A DNA stretch of 64,000 bases from Planctomycetales bacterium (lineage in GTDB: Bacteria; Planctomycetota; Planctomycetia; Pirellulales; Lacipirellulaceae): NCBI GenBank assembly GCA_020427155.1, contig JAGQOW010000008.1, positions 1-64,000 of the forward strand, given 5' to 3'. Each line of letters opens with the position of its first letter. The stretch's first letter is position 1. The notes beneath the pieces are model-generated. The model saw nothing but the letters and a program-made list of their open reading frames with translations, had not been told where the DNA came from and searched no databases. Position numbers and translations under genes: made by a program. This document shows positions 1-7,661 of the stretch, piece by piece.

Positions 1-1374
1 CAATCGCCGCTGCCACCGCCTTTTACATTGCGGCTCAAGTTGTCGCTCGAAAGCAACGAATCGGCGGAGCCCTGGAAGCTAGCTCTTGCTACCACCGAAA
101 CGGAATCCGACTTGCTGATCCCTGCGGAAATTGAGCGGCTTGTCCGCGCGAACAATGCCGAACGTACCGATCAAGCAAACCAAAAAGTTTCCGCCTACTT
201 TCGCGATAACCACCCCGAGCGAAATCGACTTGAAGCAATCAAGCAGACAACCGTCGACGAAATTGATGCCACCGATCTGCTCATCCCTACCACGCTAGTC
301 ATGGAAGAAATCGCGACAGCTCGCGAAACGTTCATCCTCAAGCGGGGCGATTATCGACACCTTGGCGAGCAAGTTACGGCGACGACGCCCGCGATACTCC
401 CCGAAATGCCTGCAGACGAACCTCGCAATCGCCTCGGCTTGGCGCGCTGGTTGGTCGATGCAGGTAATCCGCTGACGGCACGTGTTACGGTCAATCGGTT
501 TTGGCAGTCGCTCTTTGGGACAGGACTGGTGCGCACTGCCGATAACTTCGGCGCCCAGGGCGAAGCTCCTTCGCATGCCGAGCTACTCGACTGGCTGGCT
601 GTCGAGTTCGTCGAGAGCGGTTGGGACGTGAAGGCGATGCTGCGGTTGTTGCTGACAAGTGCGACTTATCGGCAGAGTTCTCGCCTGACGCCAACTCTCT
701 TGGCACGCGACGCGGAGAATCGGCTGTTGGCCCGAGGGCCTCGTTTTCGTTTGCAAGCAGAGTTTGTGCGCGACCAGGCATTGGCCTCAAGCGGTCTGTT
801 GGTCGACACTATTGGGGGGCCCTCTGTGCGTCCCTACCATCCTCCCGGACTCTACGAGCAGGTGGTGTCGGGCTCGAGTGCAGATACCTACCAGCTTGGC
901 CAAGGAGATGAATTGTATCGCCGCAGCCTGTACACCTACTGGAAACGATCGGTTCCAAACCCTGCGATGCTGATCTTCGACGCACCCTTCAGAGAAATGT
1001 GTACCGTGCGACGCTCGCGCACGAACACTCCGCTGCAAGCGCTGAATCTCATGAACGATCCGACCTACGTCGAGGCGGCTCGATGCTTGGCGCAGCGAAT
1101 GCTCCGTGAAGGGGGCGCGAGTCGAACCGAGCAACTCGAATTCGGTTTCCGGTTGTTGTTGGTGCGCTCACCTCGACCAGAAGAGATCGAGTCGCTCCTG
1201 GCAACCTGCACACGAATGCAAGACAGCTTTGCCGCCGACCCGGAAAGTGCAAAGCAATTGTTGCAAACGGGCGCGTCAAAGGCGGATACAGAACTCGATC
1301 CAGTCGAGCTGGCATCGATGACCGCAGTTGCGTGCGTTTTGCTGAATCTCGATGAGACCGTCACTAAAGAGTAG
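1..1374 (+). CDS. PSD1 / DUF1553-domain protein, C-terminal part (5' end outside window)
   Basis: The reading frame is open from base 1, so the gene begins before the window. What remains is about 457 residues. The segment with NRLGLARWLVDAGNPLTA and VNRFWQSLFGTGLV is the hallmark of the PSD1 (DUF1553) domain, and the MCTVRRSRTNTPLQALNL block is its usual C-terminal signature. Full-length relatives also carry a cytochrome c-like PSCyt1 domain and a DUF1549 domain upstream; those would lie outside the window. These proteins are abundant in planctomycetes, nearly always sit next to a DUF1501 gene as here, and are presumed exported. Their biochemical role is not established. The first possible start inside the window (TTG at 28) is unlikely to be real. 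Confidence 0.93.
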   Translation, partial: QSPLPPPFTLRLKLSLESNESAEPWKLALATTETESDLLIPAEIERLVRANNAERTDQANQKVSAYFRDNHPERNRLEAIKQTTVDEIDATDLLIPTTLVMEEIATARETFILKRGDYRHLGEQVTATTPAILPEMPADEPRNRLGLARWLVDAGNPLTARVTVNRFWQSLFGTGLVRTADNFGAQGEAPSHAELLDWLAVEFVESGWDVKAMLRLLLTSATYRQSSRLTPTLLARDAENRLLARGPRFRLQAEFVRDQALASSGLLVDTIGGPSVRPYHPPGLYEQVVSGSSADTYQLGQGDELYRRSLYTYWKRSVPNPAMLIFDAPFREMCTVRRSRTNTPLQALNLMNDPTYVEAARCLAQRMLREGGASRTEQLEFGFRLLLVRSPRPEEIESLLATCTRMQDSFAADPESAKQLLQTGASKADTELDPVELASMTAVACVLLNLDETVTKE

Positions 1375-1424
1375 CAAGCATTTACATCAACACTGTTCGA
1401 GGCGTTTCTTGCGAGTTTAAGCCA

Positions 1425-2861
1425 ATGCCGCGACGCGAAATACTAACCGAACTAACCCGCCGCCACTTCCTGGGGCGAAGTTCCGTAGGAATCGCCACGG
1501 CAGCGCTGGCGCTGCTGATCGAACGAGACGCCCAGGCCCACTCGGGCTTGGCGACTACCCCGCACTTCCGGCCGCGCGCTAAGCGGATCATTTGGCTTAC
1601 CCAAGCCGGGGCCCCATCGCAACTCGAATTGTTGGATTACAAGCCTGGATTGGCAAAGTACTTCAACACCGATCTCCCAGACTCGGTACGCCAAGGACAG
1701 CGGCTTACAGGGATGACGGCCAAGCAAGATCGATTGCCCGTGGCCCCGTCGATCTACCAGTTTCGGCAACATGGACAATCGGGGCTTTGGTTAAGCGAGC
1801 TGTTGCCACATACGGCACGCCTGGCCGACCGACTTTGCGTTATCCGCTCGGTCCATACCGAGGCGATCAACCACGATCCAGCCATGACCTTGCTGCAGAC
1901 CGGACACCAAGTTGCAGGCCGCCCGTCCCTGGGAGCTTGGCTCTCCTACGGGCTGGGCTCAGAAAACGACAATCTACCCGCCTATGTCGTCATGATTTCG
2001 CGTCCCACCGGGCCGACAAACGCGCAACCATTGCACGAGAGAATGTGGGGAGCTGGTTTCTTACCCGCTAACTACCAGGGAGTGAGATTCAATCCGGGCA
2101 ACGACCCCGTGCTCTTTCTCTCCAATCCTCCGGGGATCGACAATGGTCGGCGTCGAGAGTTGATCGACAGCATTTCTGCTATGAACCAACTTAAGCTGAA
2201 AGACTATCAAGACCCGGAGACGCGGACCCGCATCGAACAATACGAGTTGGCGTTTCGTATGCAGTCGGCAGTGCCCGACCTGGCAGACTTGTCGCGTGAA
2301 TCGTCCTCGGTATTCGAGAACTACGGCCCCGAGTCGCGAAAGCCAGGCTCTTATGCCGCCAATTGCATCCTTGCGCGCCGCCTGGTCGAGCGCGGAGTGC
2401 GGTTTGTCCAGCTCTATCATCGGGGGTGGGATCAACACAACAATCTGCCGGCCGGGATCAAGAGCCAGTGCTACGACGTCGACCAACCCACGACCGCCCT
2501 GGTCGAGGACTTGGAATCGCGAGGCCTTTTGGAAGACACGCTGGTTGTCTGGGGAGGCGAGTTTGGCCGTACCGTCTATTCGCAGGGCACCCTCACAACA
2601 GAGAACTATGGGCGCGACCATCATCCACGCTGCTTCTCCGTATGGCTGGCGGGTGCGGGGGTAAAACCCGGCGCTGTCATCGGAGAAACTGATGATTTTT
2701 CCTACAACATCGTTCAAGATCCGGTACATATCCACGATCTGAATGCGACCTTGCTGCACCTGATGGGCATCGACCACAAGCGCCTGACGTTCCGTCATCA
2801 GGGCCGAGAGTATCGGCTCACCGATATTCACGGCGAGCTGTTGAAGGCAGCGTTAGCCTGA
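1425..2861 (+). CDS. DUF1501 family protein, Tat-exported
   Basis: The product has 478 residues, normal for DUF1501. The N-terminus has a twin-arginine signal (RRHFLGRSS followed by a short hydrophobic stretch ending near AQAHS), so export of a folded protein is likely. The C-terminal half has the sulfatase/alkaline-phosphatase-superfamily features typical of the family: VWGGEFGRTVYSQ, then GRDHHPRCFSVWLAGAG. It starts 50 bases after the DUF1553 gene in the same direction, the standard planctomycete pairing, so the two are probably co-transcribed. The family's function is unknown; a role with the DUF1553 partner in handling sulfated or other polymers is often suggested but unproven. The ATG at 1425 is supported by its position directly before the Tat signal. 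Confidence 0.95.
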   Translation: MPRREILTELTRRHFLGRSSVGIATAALALLIERDAQAHSGLATTPHFRPRAKRIIWLTQAGAPSQLELLDYKPGLAKYFNTDLPDSVRQGQRLTGMTAKQDRLPVAPSIYQFRQHGQSGLWLSELLPHTARLADRLCVIRSVHTEAINHDPAMTLLQTGHQVAGRPSLGAWLSYGLGSENDNLPAYVVMISRPTGPTNAQPLHERMWGAGFLPANYQGVRFNPGNDPVLFLSNPPGIDNGRRRELIDSISAMNQLKLKDYQDPETRTRIEQYELAFRMQSAVPDLADLSRESSSVFENYGPESRKPGSYAANCILARRLVERGVRFVQLYHRGWDQHNNLPAGIKSQCYDVDQPTTALVEDLESRGLLEDTLVVWGGEFGRTVYSQGTLTTENYGRDHHPRCFSVWLAGAGVKPGAVIGETDDFSYNIVQDPVHIHDLNATLLHLMGIDHKRLTFRHQGREYRLTDIHGELLKAALA

Positions 2862-3266
2862 TCTTGCGCCATGCAATGCGACAATGGTGCGCTACGTCCA
2901 GCGGATGACGCTTTTAGCATTCTTGCAGCCGATACTGCCGCAACGGGACCGCCTTGCTGATCGCTGGCAAAGCCACAGCTCATAGCTGCAGAAAGGCGTT
3001 TTTTGCCCGCCACTTTTACTGCAGCTTACGATTGCATGGCATGGTTTCCCTCTCTGAGAATAATTGCTAGATTGCTTTACATTCGTGCAGTGGCTGAGAA
3101 AACAAATCGAAGCATCTCCAGGGCATACGCCGGACAGAGTAGGGAAGATTTGAGCCTCCCGATCCTCTGCCAGTAGCGGCTGCCAAAGCAGCGATCTGCT
3201 TCTTGCCGCCTGATTTGCCTAGGGCATCTTGACGAGACCTGCAGCCGAATTCTTTGAGTATGTGCC
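2862..3266. other. Intergenic region between DUF1501 and the URO-D-like gene
   Basis: About 400 bases with no convincing coding sequence on either strand. The only structure I can support is a possible terminator near 2950-3004. I looked for a cobalamin riboswitch here because the next genes are corrinoid-related and found no recognisable B12-box. Confidence 0.6.
2950..3004 (+). terminator. Possible intrinsic terminator after DUF1501
   Basis: CGCCTT at 2950-2955 can pair with AAGGCG at 2993-2998. An inner hairpin, CAGCT-CAT-AGCTG, lies between them, and TTTTTT follows at 2999-3004. The outer stem is short, so this is tentative. It would end the DUF1553-DUF1501 transcript. Confidence 0.4.
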
Positions 3267-4472
3267 ATGAACTCGCGTGAACGTGTACTCGCTGCTATCA
3301 ACCACCGTCAGCCCGACCGACTGCCGATCGACCTCGGGGGGACCCGGCAATCGGGCATCGCCGCTTCGACATATCACCGGCTCAAGCAGTGCCTGGGGAT
3401 CGACTCTCCGACGCGCGTTTACGATCTGTACCAGGTGCTTGCCGAGGTCGAACGCCCGGTGATGGATCGGTTCGGAGCCGACGTCGTAGGGCTCAATCGC
3501 CCCGAAGTCGCATTCGGAATTTGCAACGAGCGCTGGAAGCCCTGGCGGCTTTTTGACGGCACTCCGGTGGAAGTGCCTGGTGATTTTCTGCCTGAAACCG
3601 AGCCTAACGGCGACCTGATTCTGATTCAGAACGAACAGCCCATCGCACGCATGCCGAAAGACGGCTTCTACTTCGATCGCTTGGAAGTCTACCCGGGCGG
3701 GGCGCATACCCCGATTGAAGAGGTCAATCCACCGCTATTGAGCGATGAAGTATGTCAGCACTACCGGCTGCAGAGCCAAGCCCTCTACCAGAACACTGAC
3801 TTTGCCATTATCGCCCCTATGGGGCCGCCGTACGAACTGTTCTACGGCCTTGGCACAGGCGGGTTTACCGAGTGGATGATCACCTTGGCCACCGAGCCTG
3901 ATTACGTGAACGGTCTGCTCGAAAAACTGGTGGACATCTGGTTGCAGAACCTGAAACGGTTTGTCGATGCCGTAGGCGATCGTGTACAGATACTTCAATT
4001 CAACGACGACTTCGGTACCCAAAACGCGCCGTTTATTTCGCCCAAGATGTTCCGCGAATTGATCATGCCTCACTACCAGCGCGGACTTGACTGGATTCAT
4101 CGGAACACGCAGATGAAAGTCTTTCTGCACTGCGATGGCGCGATCTATCCTCTGATAGAATCTTTGATCGAGATGGGCGTCGATATTCTCAACCCGGTAC
4201 AAACCAGCGCCGTGGGGATGGACGCGCGACGGCTAAAAGATGAGTTCGGAGACCGGCTCGTGTTCTGGGGCGGCTCGCTCGATTGTCAAAAGACGCTGCC
4301 CTTCGGCACGCCCGAAGAGGTGGCCCATGAGGTGGAAGAGCACGTGCGAATTTTCTCTCCAGGGGGCGGGTATGTTTTTACCTCGGTACACAACATTCAA
4401 GCCAAGGTCCCGCCAGAAAACGTAATCGCTATGTTCGACACGGCACGGCGTTGCGAAGTCGTCCCGGCCTGA
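3267..4472 (+). CDS. URO-D superfamily methyltransferase, corrinoid-linked (MtaA/CmuA-N type)
   Basis: The 401-residue product has the uroporphyrinogen decarboxylase fold signature: an N-terminal RERVLAAINHRQPDRLP, ILQFNDDFGTQNAPFISP near 241-258, and VFLHCDGAIYPLIE near 285-298. It is not HemE: it lacks the HemE N-terminal pattern, and it lies near a corrinoid protein and an MtrH homologue, the setting of catabolic methyltransferases such as MtaA, MtbA and the N-terminal half of CmuA. His288 and Cys289 are candidates for the zinc site these enzymes use to activate thiols or substrates. The likely role, by inference, is transfer of a methyl group between a substrate or thiol and the corrinoid protein encoded at 4801. 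The methyl donor cannot be told from sequence. No strong ribosome binding site precedes the ATG. Confidence 0.88.
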   Translation: MNSRERVLAAINHRQPDRLPIDLGGTRQSGIAASTYHRLKQCLGIDSPTRVYDLYQVLAEVERPVMDRFGADVVGLNRPEVAFGICNERWKPWRLFDGTPVEVPGDFLPETEPNGDLILIQNEQPIARMPKDGFYFDRLEVYPGGAHTPIEEVNPPLLSDEVCQHYRLQSQALYQNTDFAIIAPMGPPYELFYGLGTGGFTEWMITLATEPDYVNGLLEKLVDIWLQNLKRFVDAVGDRVQILQFNDDFGTQNAPFISPKMFRELIMPHYQRGLDWIHRNTQMKVFLHCDGAIYPLIESLIEMGVDILNPVQTSAVGMDARRLKDEFGDRLVFWGGSLDCQKTLPFGTPEEVAHEVEEHVRIFSPGGGYVFTSVHNIQAKVPPENVIAMFDTARRCEVVPA

Positions 4473-4800
4473 GCATTGCCTGGCAGCGAGCCCATTTCTT
4501 TGCTTGGCTCAGGATTGCCTGGAATTTGCTCCCAAAGCCTCACTGGTTGGCGGCATTAACAAAACGCTACAATAAGGGCTGGCATCTCACATGCGATTCT
4601 TTGGTGCGGCGCCCCCCACTCCATGTTAAGAGCTTGGGATTCCAACTACTTTGTCCTAAGATATTTGCAGCAAGTGGCAGTTCGGCGATCCCTCTCGCCA
4701 GATAGGCGAGACTGATTAGCCCGACCATGCTAGTCTGGAGCGTGGCATACCCTAGTGGTTCCCGCTACAGGCCCCCGAGATACCGAGCGAAGGAGATGTC
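4473..4800. other. Intergenic region before the corrinoid protein gene
   Basis: About 330 bases without a credible gene. The last bases, AAGGAG at 4790-4795, form one of the best Shine-Dalgarno sequences in the window, 5 bases before the ATG at 4801. The long spacing suggests that the corrinoid gene has its own promoter. No B12-box was seen. Confidence 0.55.
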
Positions 4801-5424
4801 ATGGCCAGGAATGAAGCCCTGTTCCAGGCAGTTTACACCGGCGATCGAGACGCCGCCCGCGAAGCGGTCCAAGCTGCTCTGGATAATGGCGAGTCGGTGG
4901 AAAGCATCATGAACGATTCGCTCATTGCGGCGATGCGCCATATTGGCTCCTACTTTGAGTGTGGGGAGGCGTTTATTTCAGAAATGCTGATTGCCGCGCG
5001 GGCGATGGACACTGCTTTGCAAGTGATTGAGCCACTGCTGGTCAAGTCGGGCGTCGAACCCAAAGGTCGCGTCTGCATTGGCACGGTACAGGGTGACCTC
5101 CACGATATCGGTAAGAATCTCGTGGCGATGATGCTTAAAGGTGCGGGCTATCAGGTCGACGATCTGGGGGTGGATTGCTCGCTCGAGACGTATGTTTCCG
5201 CAGTGGAGCGAGGCGCCCAGGTGGTCTGCTTGAGTGCGCTGCTGACGACTACGATGCCAGCCATGCAAGATGTCGTAGCCCAATTGAAGCAGGCGGGATT
5301 CGATGTTCCAGTCATCGTCGGCGGCGCGCCGATCACGCAAGAGTATGCCGACCAGATCGGAGCGAGCGGTTTTTCCTCAACCGCCAGCGGCGCCGTCTCG
5401 GTCGTCGAACGCTGCCTCTCCTAG
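4801..5424 (+). CDS. Corrinoid (B12-binding) methyltransferase protein, MtbC/MttC/CmuA-C type
   Basis: The 207-residue product has the two-domain layout of free-standing corrinoid proteins: a helical B12-binding-2 cap (about 1-88) and a Rossmann-like cobalamin domain (about 90-207). The cobalt-ligand motif DxHxxG is intact as Asp99-x-His101-x-x-Gly104 in GDLHDIGKNL. It is followed by a conserved Ser/Leu segment (LSALLTTTMPAM) and the IVGGAP loop that holds the nucleotide tail. Such proteins shuttle a methyl group between a substrate methyltransferase and an acceptor methyltransferase. Here the candidates are the URO-D-like enzyme upstream and the MtrH-like enzyme at 6537-7466. A strong ribosome binding site supports the start. 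It ends 47 bases from the convergent Gfo/Idh gene. Confidence 0.95.
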   Translation: MARNEALFQAVYTGDRDAAREAVQAALDNGESVESIMNDSLIAAMRHIGSYFECGEAFISEMLIAARAMDTALQVIEPLLVKSGVEPKGRVCIGTVQGDLHDIGKNLVAMMLKGAGYQVDDLGVDCSLETYVSAVERGAQVVCLSALLTTTMPAMQDVVAQLKQAGFDVPVIVGGAPITQEYADQIGASGFSSTASGAVSVVERCLS

Positions 5425-5471
5425 AAGTCGAGAAGTAGATCGTTCAATAGATACGCACCGCAGACGACGTA

Positions 5472-6476
5472 TTACTGCTGTGCGGCTGTGGCGATCTGAA
5501 GAGCGATCTCCATTGCTCGGCGACCATCCTCTGGTTTCAAATCTGGCTCTTCCCCTTTTCTGATGCAGGCGATGAAGTATTCGTTCTGCTGCTGATGTCC
5601 CCACATCTTGGGGCCCGATTCTTTGACGTTCCAAACTGTCTTTTCGGGACTTTCGCCGAAAAGCGTCACCCGATCGTTATCTGCGGCGCTGAGTACGCAG
5701 GTCGAATCGCCGACTACCTCCAGATTGGAAGTCGAGACTGCGCGGTTCACCGATCCACTATACTGCAGACAGCCGACCATCCCGTTGGCAAGTCGCAACG
5801 CGACGTGGGCATCGTAACCGAGCGTTCCGCCAGTCTTTTCGAGCGGAGTATACTTGACTACGGGGTCGACACTCGCGATCTCGCTGTCGAAGAGCCAACG
5901 CACCAGATCAATCGACCAGACCGACAGCGTGAACAGCGGTCCGCCGCTTTTGTCAATTTGCCACATCCAGCAATCAGCCGGCCACTGGCTGGCCAGATCG
6001 GTAGCGGGAATGAATTCGCGGTAGATCACACTGGTAGGGTTTCCCAGCTTGCCTTGGGCTATCAGTTGCTTCGCCTTCACATAATTTGAGGTAAAGCGAA
6101 ACGTGAGGCTGGGCATCAGCAGCGCCCCTGCCCGGGCGGCAGCAGCGATAAGCTCGTCGGCTTCTGCCAATGACGGAGCCAGAGGCATTTCGCAAATCAC
6201 GTGCTTCCCCGCCTCCAACGCAGCAAGCGATGCAGCCACGTGCAGCGGAGTGGGCAGTGCTACGACGACTGCGTCTACGTTCGGGTCGTTCACCAGCTTG
6301 GCGTAGTCGTCGTAGCACGACTCGACCTGATGCTTTTGGGCGGCCTTGGTGCGACGTTTCTCATCGGCATCGGCGACAGCCACTAGCCGCGCTCCTTCGA
6401 TTGCGGCAAATGAAGGAACGTGCGCCCCACGTCCGACGAAACCACAGCCGATAACTCCCACTCCGATGTCCTTCAC
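5472..6476 (-). CDS. Gfo/Idh/MocA-fold protein with substituted catalytic residues
   Basis: The 334-residue product is a Gfo/Idh/MocA family oxidoreductase by fold: an N-terminal nucleotide-binding motif GVIGCGFVGRGAH, then ALPTPLHVAASLAALEAGKH, then a C-terminal alpha/beta domain. Two residues that usually define catalysis are changed. The EKP motif reads Glu96-Met97-Pro98, so the lysine is gone. The usual catalytic histidine of the GxHxxD-type motif is Trp187 in LSVWSIDLVRW, while Asp190 is kept. Both codons were checked on the DNA (6186-6188 and 5916-5918). It starts with GTG after an AAAGGAA ribosome binding site and lies 60 bases downstream of the MtrH-like gene on the same strand, so the two are probably co-transcribed. 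Its chemistry may differ from ordinary family dehydrogenases, or it may be catalytically inactive. Confidence 0.9.
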   Translation of the reverse strand: MKDIGVGVIGCGFVGRGAHVPSFAAIEGARLVAVADADEKRRTKAAQKHQVESCYDDYAKLVNDPNVDAVVVALPTPLHVAASLAALEAGKHVICEMPLAPSLAEADELIAAAARAGALLMPSLTFRFTSNYVKAKQLIAQGKLGNPTSVIYREFIPATDLASQWPADCWMWQIDKSGGPLFTLSVWSIDLVRWLFDSEIASVDPVVKYTPLEKTGGTLGYDAHVALRLANGMVGCLQYSGSVNRAVSTSNLEVVGDSTCVLSAADNDRVTLFGESPEKTVWNVKESGPKMWGHQQQNEYFIACIRKGEEPDLKPEDGRRAMEIALQIATAAQQ

Positions 6477-6536
6477 GATTCAGTTCCTTTCTGTCACACG
6501 GAATCGAGAGCTGCGAACGATCGTCGTCGCAAGCTG

Positions 6537-7466
6537 TCAGCCGATGCGAAAACGCGGGTGGCTTTTGTCGGGTTTGGCGCCTCTCTCGATGGAGAGTTGG
6601 CTCAGCGAAGTGTCGACCATGGCCACGGCAGGAAAGGCGGTTTCAGCGTCTTCAATTGGCCCGTAGAGTACAAAGTCGGCCCCGACCGCGACGGCCGCAG
6701 CCAGGGCAGAGGCCATGCAAGGCTTTTCTGCCTGCAGCCCCATCTTGGTTTTCAGACCCTTCCAAACCGCCACTGCATTGTGGAAGCCGCCGCCTACCGG
6801 TAAGCCAAATTCCTGCTTGATGTCGAACATTGCTCCAAAGGCTTGCCCCATGGTGGCTAGATCTAGCACACACGCGTCGACCATTAAATTGCAAATGCCC
6901 GCGTCGAGCAGCTTGGGCAACAATTCTCGCACAGCTTGAACGCGGCCCTGGGCAGTAAAATCTCTCATATAGTAGGTGAGCAAGATCGCGCTGGTAACAC
7001 CCGCGTCCTGAATCGCCTGCAGCTCTTCGTCGCGAATCTCCGGCTGGACCGAATTGTAGACGACTCGATCGGCCAGACCGGCTTGGGCAACATACTCCAG
7101 GCCAGCCAGTCTGACGGCAGAAGTCGTGCCGTCAATCAACAGCGGGGCCCTGGTGGCATCCTTGGCAAATTCCAAGTGCTTCTGCAGCGCGTCGGGGGTT
7201 GCGCCAACGACATCCAACATGCAAGGGTTGCCGGTCAGTGCAGCGAAATCATCCTGCGCGCGAATACGCTTTTCGGCCTCTTGCCGATCGAATTCTCCGC
7301 GTGCTTCATCGACACAGATCGAGTGGCCGTGATAGAAGCAGCTTCCGATCAGCACTGTCGGTCGTGCGCCGGGCACCCCTCCCACACACACGCCGCCGAT
7401 CTCAAACGACTGTTGCCTGGCCGCGAATTCCAGCAATCCGCCAGCGGTCCCTGGTTCCTCGGTCAT
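6537..7466 (-). CDS. MtrH-like methylcorrinoid:tetrahydropterin methyltransferase
   Basis: The 309-residue product matches the MtrH family (subunit H of tetrahydromethanopterin S-methyltransferase and its bacterial relatives). Signatures include VLIGSCFYHGHSI, LLIDGTTSAVRLAGLEYV, VYNSVQPEIRDEE, AILLTYYMRDFTAQGR and GGGFHNAVAVWKGLK. In methanogens MtrH moves the methyl group between tetrahydromethanopterin and the corrinoid subunit. In chloromethane degraders the related CmuB moves it from methylcorrinoid to tetrahydrofolate. No other Mtr subunit is present, so a soluble transfer from the corrinoid protein at 4801 to a pterin is the likely role. Planctomycetes are known to carry tetrahydromethanopterin-linked C1 enzymes, which makes that pterin a plausible acceptor. 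The ATG at 7466 is the natural start. Confidence 0.92.
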   Translation of the reverse strand: MTEEPGTAGGLLEFAARQQSFEIGGVCVGGVPGARPTVLIGSCFYHGHSICVDEARGEFDRQEAEKRIRAQDDFAALTGNPCMLDVVGATPDALQKHLEFAKDATRAPLLIDGTTSAVRLAGLEYVAQAGLADRVVYNSVQPEIRDEELQAIQDAGVTSAILLTYYMRDFTAQGRVQAVRELLPKLLDAGICNLMVDACVLDLATMGQAFGAMFDIKQEFGLPVGGGFHNAVAVWKGLKTKMGLQAEKPCMASALAAAVAVGADFVLYGPIEDAETAFPAVAMVDTSLSQLSIERGAKPDKSHPRFRIG

Positions 7467-7661
7467 CGCTACGCTCGCTCGTCCAAAGGCTCAATCAGGA
7501 GACCACGAGTTTAGCGTCCTTGTAAGCGTGGGACAAGCATGGCACTTGCCTTCCAGCACTTAAAGCCTGAGCTTATGACGAAGAGCTTCCTGCAACAGAG
7601 CGCGCCCCCAATCGTTGCCGGCAAATGCTGATGCAAATGCCGTCGAGAGTTTAAGGAAGCA

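Noticed and set aside
2061-2831. 256-residue open frame on the minus strand inside the DUF1501 gene
   Set aside because: It is antisense to a well-recognised gene and has no domain or ribosome binding site.
2862-4800. Cobalamin riboswitch before the corrinoid methyl-transfer genes
   Set aside because: I searched both intergenic regions for the B12-box and supporting helices and saw none.
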